Shown: in pieces, positions 49,068 to 61,100 of the stretch
Layout: every line of letters begins with the position of its first letter
Numbering within the stretch: position 1 is the stretch's first letter
Source: Paramecium sonneborni
Taxonomy: Eukaryota > Ciliophora > Oligohymenophorea > Peniculida > Parameciidae
Assembly (NCBI GenBank): GCA_905182985.1
Contig: CAJJDN010000019.1
Location: 283,404-347,403, forward strand
Reading direction: 5' to 3'
Length of the DNA: 64,000 nt
Program-made: the position numbers and the translations under genes
Notes under the pieces: generated by a model
Seen by the model: only the letters and a program-made list of their open reading frames with translations
Databases searched by the model: none
What the model was told of the DNA's origin: nothing

Positions 49068-52000
49068 ATGAATCCAGAACCTATTACTTATTCATCTTTA
49101 ATTGTACTTAATATGAGTGCTTTTCCAAACTTATCACTATATACAAATGGATTTAGCACATTGAATTTCGAATTGAGATCTTTTCACTAATTGAGGGGTG
49201 ATTTAGATCAAGATTACTAGAATTGTGTATTTAGAATAATTCCTGTTTTGAATTATAAGGCTCATGATGATCTTTTAAATTAATTTAAAGATTCAAATTT
49301 TAAAGATTTAGAAGGTTATGAATAAAGTTAAAGAAAACATAAAATTTAAACCATATTGTTGAATTTAGAAAATGAACTTACATCAAATATTTCATTAACA
49401 AAAAAATTAGCAGGTACTCCATTAGTATTTAGTTCATCAATATTTCATTTAGTTCATGTTTCTTCACTAAAATTCTTAGCATTAGATGATCAAAATTTGG
49501 AAGCATTGTAATTCAAATTGATTGACTTTCCAAACAATAATACATTATTAAAATTTAATCCATGTTTAAATTTTCAAAAATTAAGAACTAATTAAGTATA
49601 TAGTGGAGATGTAGTATGTATATCAGCAAATAAGTAAGTATGTAATAGAACAGCAAATTTATTTACAGATTATTGGGGATTAAATTATTATGAATTATAA
49701 GATGAACCTTTAAAATATGAAGAAGAAGTTTCAAGAGCGAAAGTTATAGCTTCTGTTGAAGATTAAACTTAATGGAGAATCAAAATATTTTAAAATTAAT
49801 AAGTGAATGATGAAGCTTTATTTGTAGGTGATGTAGCAATATTTCATTTACCAGAATCAAATGTATAAAATTTAATATCAATAGTTATATTTGAATGCAA
49901 AAAAAACCTAAGATATATAAGAAAAAGTCAAAGAAATTTTGGATCGTAATATTGTTGATGATATTAGTAATGTTATAACAGATAAATTCGTTTATAATAA
50001 ATAATAGACACTCTTTCCAGGATAATAAGCTGTAATCTCAAGGTAAGTAAGTGAAGAAGTAGGAAAAAATGAATCAAAGAACTATAAATCAGATTCATAA
50101 AATAGTAATATTTTTTAAAAATAAAAATCAATACAATCTCGTTCTTCTTAAATTATTTAACCATCAAAAAACATTAAAGAAATTGATAAAGCTCTATACT
50201 CAGAACTTAAATTATATTTTACTAAATTTATTGGATAGAAATCTGATAGAGTTACAATTCCCTTTAGTGCTTATTGGAGAATTGAATCAGATAGTTTTAC
50301 AGGAGGAGAAGTTAAATGGGAAAAATGTTATCGTATTAGACATTTTTAAACTGGCTAATATTTAGATGTTAATATAATGAGATAAATTAAACTTACAGAA
50401 TAAGTTACAAAAAATACATTATTTTAATTTGTTCCTATTAAAAAAAATTCTAAATTCGTTGATAAAGAATCATATTTTTTAATAAAACATTTTTTAACTG
50501 GAAGTTACATAAATATAAGAAATGATCAAGAATTTGCAGAGGGATCTGTATGTATAACCTAAGATGTCGATTTAATTAATTGTATCAAATTTAGAAAAAC
50601 TGATTATGAAGATATATGGGAAAAGAGATTCTTGGTATTTTTAGTACCTATTTTAAAAGAAGCAATATCTTATTTTGAAATGCTTTAACCTCTTACAAGT
50701 ATAGCATGCATGAAAAATAGTGAAGTCTAAGAAAGAATTGATTTTTATTACCTTTTTGAAAAACTTAATTCTTTACTTGAAATCTTGAATCAATTTATGT
50801 TTAATAAGTTAGTGAGTAACATTTAAACAACCCAAGATTTTTCATTTGTATCTTAAAATAGACAAGATATTATTAGAGAAGAAAATATATTACCTTTACT
50901 TATATGGTTAATATGTAAAACATTCCCTAATCCTGATGAAAAAATAGAAGGAACTGAAAAAAATTTGATTAATGATTTAAAAGGTGAGAACTCCTTTATT
51001 TTGAGTTTTCAAACTATGATTTAATAAAAATTAGATAAAACTAATGATGTAGGATATGAAAAAAAATTATAAAAGTTAAAAGAATAATTAGAAGAGAATC
51101 ATAGAAAAAGAAAACGCCTATTATAATTAAAGTTATTTTAAACAATAAAAATAGCATGCCACAATAATGTATAAAATTAAGAAATTCTTATGAAATTTTT
51201 TAAACATTTTGAGAAATATATTACGCATGATTACATATGTACAACAATAAGCTAATGTATAACAACAAATTATCAAATTTTAAGTTTACTAAATAAATAA
51301 GAAATATTATATGAGATGAAATCTACAATGAATATCAACGCTTCAGAATAAAAAAATTATAAAAGCCAAAGTACAATTTTATCAAGACTATTGGATATAA
51401 TTTCAAAAAGTGATCAACTTCTACCATAATTATTGCATTTTCTATCGGAAACTTGTGAAGCAAATGGTGAACCTGTATTTTCTAATTAAGAATATTTATT
51501 AAATAGTATTTAAGCAATGAATTAAAAGGTTAGAAATGAGAATGGAGAGGAAAAGTTTTATATGAATTTAGAACCATTATAAGAAAAAGAAGGAAGTTAT
51601 ATAGAATTTTATATTACATATAAAACATCAAATAAAACTTATGTAACAAAAATGTTACATGATTTTTTAAATGATTATAGATAAAACAAAGATTAAGATC
51701 ATTTATATGTAGTGTAATACAATTATTTAATTGAATAATTGGCATTTTTTTCAAATATTTGTTTTCATAGAAATACAGCAGCAAGAGAATTGATATCTAA
51801 AACATTTACCTATTCCTTTTTATTGTCATATGCTGAATAAAATAATGATTTATCTAATTTAAATGGAGACTAATATTTTGTTGATGAATAAGTTCGAGCG
51901 TATTTTTTTAGAATGATTCGAACTCTTTACATTGATAGGGAACCTTACACAACAACTCCAAAACCAGAATTAGTGAGAATTTTAGAAGAAAAAACAACAT

Positions 52001-55000
52001 AAAAAACTATGTTTCTATTTGATGAAACATCAAGTTAGAAATAAGAAAAAGGAGAATTCGATATCTAAAAGTTGAAATTGAAAATGCTTAAGTATTTAGA
52101 AGATTAATCAGAAAAATTAAAGAAAAATTTAGGAGAAGAAACTGTTTATAATTTAGAAACATTAGAAATTATTAAGATTTTAGAATTGATGCTTAAATTT
52201 GAATTATTTTGGAAAAGAGATGTTGAAGGACCAATACAAAAAAAGAGTATAAATAAACGAGGAACATCTTTTTATAATAAAATATCAGAAAATGGTGTAG
52301 GAATTAAAGAAATTGATAGATTAATTACTGCATTATCAACAATTTTGGAATATGATCATTAATACTTTAAATGTTTAGATAATGCTTAAATCAAAAGAAA
52401 CTGGGAATCTGAAAATGAAAAGGATAAAGGATTTATGAAATTCAATATATCAGGTATAAGTTAAGTATTTGAAAATTAGAATAAGGAAAAAGATGAATAA
52501 TCATAATCAAATCAGAATTTTAGATAAGTTAAATAATAAGATACAGAAGTTGTTAATGATTCATTATTTAAGAAAATGAAAAATCTTAGAAAAGTTTTAT
52601 AAAGATACAATAATAAAACATTTACCTTAAGAGAAAACAAAGAAGAAGACTTTTAAGTTTTGATTAAAATATAGATATGTTAAATATTTTCTTATTTAAT
52701 GGATGTATCACAAGATTATTGGATAGATAATGCTTTAGAGTATTATAAATCTCTATAGTAAAATAAATAATTGAATGAGGAAATTAAAGATGAAGACTTA
52801 GTTAAGTTATTTCCAGAAGAAATATTAATGTCAGGAGAATAATGGGTAGACAAACCAGATAGTGATAGAAGAATAAATAAAACATTAGCTCCCGTTTTAA
52901 AAAGTTTTGATGAAGTCTTAAGAAGACCATTTATAGAAGTATTACTAATTTCTTTGTATTTTTCAAGAAACCCATAATTAGAGAATCAAATAGTTGAATT
53001 AATTTAAAGGTTTGCTAGATAAAAAAAAGAATTCTTACAACATTTTGACAATATATAGATTTTAGATACTAATGAGTCATAATAATTGTTTAATGTATGG
53101 GTTTAAATGACATCTATATTAAAAAATAATGTTCAAAGAAGTTAAACATGGATTACAGAAAATAACAGAATTATGAATCAAACTCTATAATGTCTATGGA
53201 AAATAGATAGTATATTTTAATAAACAGAAAGTGTTTCACTAAAATTAAAATAATAAATATTTGAACATATAGGTGGTTATGAAGTCTTAATTGAATTGAT
53301 ATACAAAGCTTTAACAGTTATTGATTAAAAAACTTTTCCTCCAGATTTAATTATATTATTAAAACATACTATGACTATTATGTCTTATTTTGCCAAAGAT
53401 AATGAAAGAAATTCTTTAACTGTTTATAAAAAGGTTGTCAGTAAAATTATTTCGAATACCAATTAAAATATTGGCTAAATAACTTTGATTTGTTCATTAT
53501 TTGAAAAGAAACCAACTTTATATGGGTAACTTGGATAATAAGAATATGATTATTTTATTAAATTAATAAAAGAACATGGAAGATATCCTGAATTTTTGTA
53601 ATTTTATTTAGAAATTATAGAAGTTACAGAAATATATTCAAAAAAGTCAGTTGATATGTTCGAAATTATAATAGAGAAATTAACAGAACCTATTGCACAT
53701 GATTAAGATGATTAAAATCCATTATATCCATTTTAACCTTCTAGTAAAATCACAGGCTTTTTTGATTATACTCCTAATAAGACTAAATACTAATTTTATT
53801 TCATCAATATAATATCAAAATGTTTGTCAAAAAAAATAAGAGCTTCACTTATTAGTTAGGCTATTGAATTTTTAAAATTGTATGATCTTTTAGATCAAAC
53901 ATTATTAATAACATAAAGAATATTAGGGTCTATTAAATAAAAAGAGAAGCCTCATCCTGAAGACATTTAATTATAAAATGATTATTGGAACATTATCAAA
54001 ACAATGGTATTTCATAAACCAGAAAAACTTGATGAACTTATGCTTCCTATAAATTCCGAAATTCTTAATAAAATACTTACTGATGAACATAAGGCAATCA
54101 AACTTAAAGATTAATTTATACCTTAAAATTTAAATTATTTGTTTGATTCATTATTACCTGTTGTGAATAGATATAATGAATTATTACAAAATGCCTTATT
54201 ATCATCTGAAAAAGACTAACGTTAAATAAGCGAATTTGTATCTTTTTTTTTAGAAAATCTTGATAAAATGTTTTTTTTGGCACCAGCAGAATTAACTAAT
54301 AATAAATAAAGATTAAAAACTATATCTGATTTGGGTTAATGTTTCAATATATAGATACCAATAAAATTCTTTTAGCCAGATCCTAATATCTCCTAAGATG
54401 AAAAAACTATGGATATACAAACTCAATATAATATTACCCCAGAAAATTCATCAATAAACTAATTTCGAAAAAAATGTTTTGGATAAGAGTTTGTTAAAGA
54501 ATTAGTTAAAAAAGAATCATTAAAATTGTCAAATTCGATTTGGACAATCCAAAACATGTTTAAAGATGACAAAAGATAAGAGGTAAAGGATCTTTTATTG
54601 ACAAATTCAGATATTATAGTTAAAATTTTGACTTATTTAGAATTTTGGAAAACAAATGGAGCAAGTAGAGAGAATATTATCTTTATTCTTAAAGTATTAT
54701 CAGCAATACTAAAGGATACAGAAAATGAATTATATGAGAGATAAGTACTATTTAATAGAATGAATGCAACTTAAATATTGATTGTATTATTATGTGAGGC
54801 TGAATTAGAACCAGTTTATATGGGTACTATAATGTCATTTATGATCTTACTTCTGAGAAATGGAAATTAACACGTTTAAAAAACTGCATATGAATATTTT
54901 TTATCAAATACCTAATGCGAAAAGTTTTTTAAATAACTCAAGAATGTTCTTGATATCTAAATATTATCAATGAGTAGAGCTCATAAACTTAATTATCAAG

Positions 55001-57609
55001 AAAATAAATTAGTTTGCAAAGCTTTAAAATTAATATAATTATTTTGTGAAGGTCATAATTAAGATCTTTAAAATTATATGAGATCTTAAAGTAATTAGAA
55101 AAATAGTTTTGATTTAGTTTCTTAGATTGTATTATTGCTATCTACTTTTTAAATTTCAAAAGCAAATTTCGAAAGTGTTTTATAATGTTTTGAAACTCTT
55201 ACAGAACTAATTCAAGGACCATGTAAATAAAATTAATAAACCTTACTTAAAAGCAGTCTTTTAGAGTATGTTGTCCTGATTTTATCAGAAGATGAAAAAA
55301 TATTTGAATAATCAAATGAATTTTTCAAATATGATGGGGAAAAATAATATAAATTAGCAATTCATCCAGGGTAATTGGCTAAATTAAAATTTAAATGCTT
55401 AAATTGTTTAGTATCATTATTAGAATGTTGTGAGCCTTAAAATTCTGATATTGCTAGATTAGTAAGAGTTATTCCATTAAGTGTTTTAACAAACAATTTA
55501 ACAAGGGTTTATAAATTATTTAAAAATTAATTTGGAGCAATTTATAAAGAGGAGATATTTAAAAGAGCTGAGAATGAAATAACTAATGAATTACCTGCAT
55601 AAGAATAAGAATTTATTATAGAGAATGGATTTTATATATTTTTATTGATCTAATAATTTCTTGGAAATTAAAAAGCTAAATAATTGTTATATGAAGATCC
55701 TGAAATGAATGATGTATTAAATGAATTTGCTGAAAATAATGAAAAAGAAGAAGATAATGCAATAGCAAATATATTTTCAGGATTAGAAAATATAGCTAAA
55801 ATGGGAGGAAATCTAATAGGATAAATAGGATTGACTTAAAAATCAGAAGAAGAAATGCGATAAGAAAAGTTACTTTAAGAAAAATTAGAGTAAAAAGAGT
55901 TAACAAAAAATGCAATAAAGTTTTTTAGATAAAACACTTGTTCAATTGATATGATAAGAGATTAAAAGCTTTATACAATTTATTTTCCAAAATTACCAAT
56001 TTGCAAATTACCTAAAACTGCAAGAATGGAATTTCATGATTAAGTTGATAGGACTAGCAGTAAGACAAAATTAACATATTTAATGGAAAGAGCAAATTTT
56101 CTAATAAAGGTAATGGAATATGAAGAAAAATTGAATTAAGTATTTGCTAAGAATCCTATTTTCGCATTTTTCGCAACATCTGGAAAATTATGGGAGAACT
56201 GTGCATTTGTAACAACATTAGTTATAAATCTAATTGTATTATTAAGTTACTCATAATCATTTTATAATGAAGGTGCTTCTGATTCTACAGGTGATTTGAT
56301 ATACGAAAGATTACAGGATCCTAGATTATTGGAATATTCAGATTTTAAGTGGACACCTATCTTAATACAAGGATTGGGAATCACAATGTTAGTCTTTAGT
56401 TCTTTAATAGTATTTTTCTTTATAGTGAAAAGAGCACCTCTAAAAGTTGATCATATTTGGGAAGATTATCAAAAACCAAAGACAATAATGAAAATGATTG
56501 GAGATCTAAGTATAAGAGGAATAAAAAGTTTAATAATTTTATTATAGGATCCAGATATTTTATATTATTGTATTTATATTATTGCTGGAATTGTAGGATT
56601 AACAGTGCATCCATTTTTTTTTGCTTTTCATTTGATGGATTTCTTGAAGTTAGAACAATTAAAAACTGTTTTAGATGCCATCTGGGGCCCAAGATAAGAA
56701 ATAGGATTAGCACTTTTATTATTGGCTGTAGTTGAGTACTATGTGGGAATTCTTGGGTTCGTTATATTTTTTAATGATTATCCAATAGTAGATGGAACAA
56801 GCTGTAGAATACTATCTGACAATGATTAAATAATTTGTGAAAAAGGATGTAGTACATTATGGTAATGTGTTTTTATGAGTTTTGATTTGACATTCAAATT
56901 CACAGGTGCTTTAGGAGTAGCAATAAAGGATTATGATACAATTACAGAAATATCATAAAAATATGATATGGTAGAAAATGGTTGGGATAGATTAATCTAT
57001 TCATAAAATGAATATGATGGAGTTTTTCATAGATATACTTCTAATTACTTTAGTCGTTTTGTTTTTGATAATGCAGTTAATATTGTATTGGTGATGATTA
57101 TGCTCAATATGATACAAGGTATTATTGTTGATACTTTTGGTTCATTGAGAGAAAAACTTCAAGAAAGAATTAAAGATTAAACTATGAAATGTTTTATATG
57201 TGGTATCACAAGAGAAAAATTTGAAAAAAATGATGAAGGAGGAGGCATGGGTTTTTAGGAACATATTGAATTAGAACATTACATGTGGAATTACATTTAT
57301 TATTATGCTTATTTGAAACACAAAGATGAAAATGACTATAATGGAAATGAATCCTATATATAATCTAAGATAGATCTCAAGGATATAAGTTGGATGCCTA
57401 TTAAAAGGTAATATTTAATTCAAATTTTTAGAGCACGATTTGCTGAAGAAGAAATGGATGATTAATAGAAGGGTAATGAAATCTAGGAAGCTATTGAAAT
57501 TAAAATGAAAGCCTTGAATGATTCATTAGAGAAGATTTAAGATCGAATGAAACATTTTATTGACATTATAAATAATCAACCTGTTAGTATGACAGAAACC
57601 TTTCATTGA
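49068..57609 (+). CDS. IP3 receptor-type intracellular calcium release channel
   Basis: This tetrameric ER/alveolar channel releases Ca2+. One 22-nt intron near 49862-49883 gives exactly 2840 codons (2839 residues), matching animal IP3 receptors (about 2700). N-terminal part: TPLVFSSSIFHLVHVSSLKF (IP3R suppressor/binding region), then MIR units such as FSAYWRIESDSFTGGEVKWE. RIH-type helical regions include LYIDREPYTTTPK. Six membrane spans lie between about nt 56180 and 57140. The pore loop reads FKFTGALGVAIKDYD where animal channels have GGGVGD. The last helix is IVLVMIMLNMIQGIIVDTFG. The C-terminal zinc motif CFICG (57190-57204) with HIELEHYMWNYIYY is diagnostic. A coiled C-terminus ends in ETFH. 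Identity is strong; ligand binding was not assessed residue by residue. Paramecium has a large family of such channels. Confidence 0.95.
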
Positions 57610-58131
57610 TAAATATTTTTAGAAAATATGACTTATTAACTCATTTATTTATAGTGATCAAACTTTCTACATTAAGATTTAAATATTCATAATAACTCTA
57701 TGTTAAGAGACTTTATTTAATTATTTTAATAATTTTTTTTAATATTTTATTTAGTCAATATATTTCAAATAAAAGAAAAATTCAGAAAAGAAAAAAAAAC
57801 GTATAAATTTATTAATAATTTAAGATTTTGAACAAAGAATGATAAAAATAGTAAATAATCAAGCAAGATAACTAAATTTTTCAATTTAAAATATCAAAGT
57901 CAACATCAAATAATTATGACATGGTCACTAAGCAATATATCTGAAACTATTAATTAATGAAACCTCTAAAAAAGAGTTAATTTACAAATAGAATATATTT
58001 TATGATGAATTGATGTATCATTATAAGGATTATTTTTTATTGAAATAATATTTAACATTTATTTCAAATTACAAAAAATATTGCCTTTATAATGAATTTT
58101 TCGTATCCAATTTTTTTAATTAAAATTATAT
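57610..58131. other. 522-bp intergenic region, nothing recognised
   Basis: Very AT-rich DNA separates two same-strand genes. No protein-like frame, tRNA-like fold or strong repeat was seen. It should hold the 3' end of the channel gene and the promoter of the giant gene at 58132. Confidence 0.45.
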
Positions 58132-61100
58132 ATGCGCGTTAGCTTATATTGTTATGCATTTATTTTAATATTGGGATGCCACTTTGTTGAAGGAAATCAA
58201 AGAATTTTAGCAGAGTCCACTCCTTCTAGTACGAGATGGCAATTTGATTAATTTTCTACTCAGGTGGAATAGAATATGTAAACACTTGTCTTTCCAAATA
58301 AACAATTATTATTTGTGTAGAGCCTCGTGGATGAAAATGAAAAGAAATCCATCATTTTATAAAAATATGAGAGAGATGAAACAAAAATTGGAAATGAACT
58401 AAAATTTGGTGATTTAAATACAGAATGTACAAGGCCTAAAGTGACGTTAATAAGCAATATTGGGTTTGCTTTAAGTTGGATTGAAAAAAAGATAGAGACA
58501 ACCAAATTGTGTATATAAATCATAAATTTTGATTTAAATCCAATCATCTAAAAACAAGAAATTAATGATATTCATTTAGAAGTTCATTGGGATTTTGTAT
58601 CAGAATTTCATTATATTTATTATATTAATGAAACTAAGTTATTAATTCTGTACAAAGGTCCTAATAATACAAAAATATGGCATGGAACCATTTATGACTA
58701 CTAAGATAATACTAGAACATCTGATGTTAATTTGATCTTTTCTAAGTAAGTGTCTATTGCTGTAAATTAATTATTAGTTATTGTTTTAATACAAAAGATA
58801 GAAGATACTTATAGTAATTAAGTTACTATTTTAAATTATGATGGATAAATTTAAAGAACTTTTAAATTATATTAATAGTCTTATGATATTTAAAATTTTT
58901 AACCAAAAATTACAGCACTTTCAAATAATAATTTTGTGGTTGTTTAACCTTATTACGATTAGATAGCACTTTATGTATACGATAATAGATTTCAAGCCAT
59001 TCTTAATAATAACTTGAATAATTATTATTATGGAACACCTGATAAACCTCCTGGTTCTACTTATCCTTCTTGGGAAGATTATAACTATTTTAGAAGTGGA
59101 TTGATTTAATTATAGGCTTTGGAAGATTCATTTGTTATTGTAGGCGTGGATCCTTATAATTTTATTTTTAATCTAGTTCATTTAAATAACAAGAATTTAG
59201 AATTTATTTAACAAAGAGTAATTAATTATGAAGATTTGAATATTTATAAATATTCAATTTAAAGATCAGGTAGAAATTCTATTTTTGTATAATGGATTGA
59301 TGGAATGCCAGAAACCCTGCTTCCTTAGTATAAGTAAAATTTATACTTATCTGAATTAAACTTATAATTGAATATTGATGATTGTGGTGCTAATTGTGAT
59401 ACTTGTCAAAATGGTTTATGTAAGCAGTGCTTATAAAATTTTTCTTTGGTTGATAATATTTGTTAGCCATAATGCATTTAAAATTGTTAGAAATGCTCAA
59501 ATTAAATTGCATGTGAACTTTGTCAAGAGGGATTTATTTTAACTGGTATGCTTTAATGTATTGAGAATAATAGTAATAGTATATCAAATGGAGAATTAAG
59601 AGTCAGTTTCTCTGAAACAACATTTAAAGAAAATTCTAAATTCACATTATTACCTGATAGAAGAGTTATTATAATCTATTAAGAACAAAACTAAGAGTAG
59701 CAATTTTTATAAATAAAAGTCTTGAATGCAATAGGCTAAACAATCTTATAATAATCATTAGATGGTGAAGATGTCTTGAATTTTGATTTATTCTATAAAG
59801 AAAATGTTCTACATTTATATTTGTTAAAAAAAATCTCAAAAAAAATAGGAATTATCTACTTTTAGTTGCAATTATCAGACTTACAATAAATCAAACAAAT
59901 TTAATTATACGGTTAAGAAGACGAAGGTTCATATAGTATCTCATAATTAATAACAGTTTTTAAAGTAGTAGATGCAAATTAAGTTTTTACTATTTTTATA
60001 TAGGGAGGCTTTTAAAATTATTATTATCAAAAAGTTCTATCTTTTACTTATGATTATAATGGTAACCTAAAAAATTCACATTTTTTTGCGGAAATCAATA
60101 TGGGAAACATATTTCATTATTCAAGAAAGAAAGTTTTTGATGCAGCTGTTGATGGCATCGGAAATATTAATGTATTAATAACAAGAGAATGTGAAACAAT
60201 ATTATATGTATTAGATCAATTGGGAGGGATAATCTATTAAAATTATTAAAGTTATTGGAATCGATGGAATTGTAGATTTTTATAAAATCCATCTATTTCG
60301 GTTGTTCCTAAAACAAACTAACTAATGATAGCTATTTAAGATTTAAATAACTAGCTGTTTGTTTTTATATGGAAAGAAGATGTCTTATATTTCTCTTAAT
60401 TTAATTAAAAGGAAAGCAATCCTTAATTAAAAGCTTTAAATTCAAATAGTTTTGTATTAATTTATGAACAATACTATTTAGATGGCAGTTTTAAAACATT
60501 AAACTATATACATTAAGAGAATGGAATCATTAAAAATAAATTAATATTAAATTAGAATTCCATTCAACCTGGATTCGTTGAAATAGAAAGTTTTGATTAA
60601 AAATATTTATTCTTCACTATGATAGCTTTTAAAAATAGTGGAAACTTATCTACTAATTAACTATATCTTTAATAGATATCTGTAGAAGAAGATTAATTAG
60701 TTGGACTAATCAATATGTGTGAAGAAAACTGTTTATAATGTGATAATAACTTAAAGTGTTCATAATGTAAGGCTAATTATGTTTTAGATACTCAAAATAA
60801 GTGTTCATTGGTTTGTTTAGCTAATTGTTCTAATTGTGAGAAAGTAGATCAATGTGAGATATGTAATGAAGGATATTAATTAAATAATGATAGAGAATGC
60901 AATTAAACATAGTTAAATTCTTATGTTAAATTATAAGACCACTTAAATCGAATTGAATCAAATTCATAAATTGCTATAGCTAAAAATGGAAATATAATAG
61001 TAGCTTGGATGGAACACAACATCGTTGAAAATAAATACTATTCATTTTTTAAAGTATTTAATCCTCATGGGGAATAAATAAAAAATGAGTTCATTGAATA

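Noticed and set aside
50069..50365. Plus-strand frame starting MNQRTINQ
   Set aside because: It is a shifted reading inside the IP3 receptor gene, where the correct frame gives a MIR-domain match.
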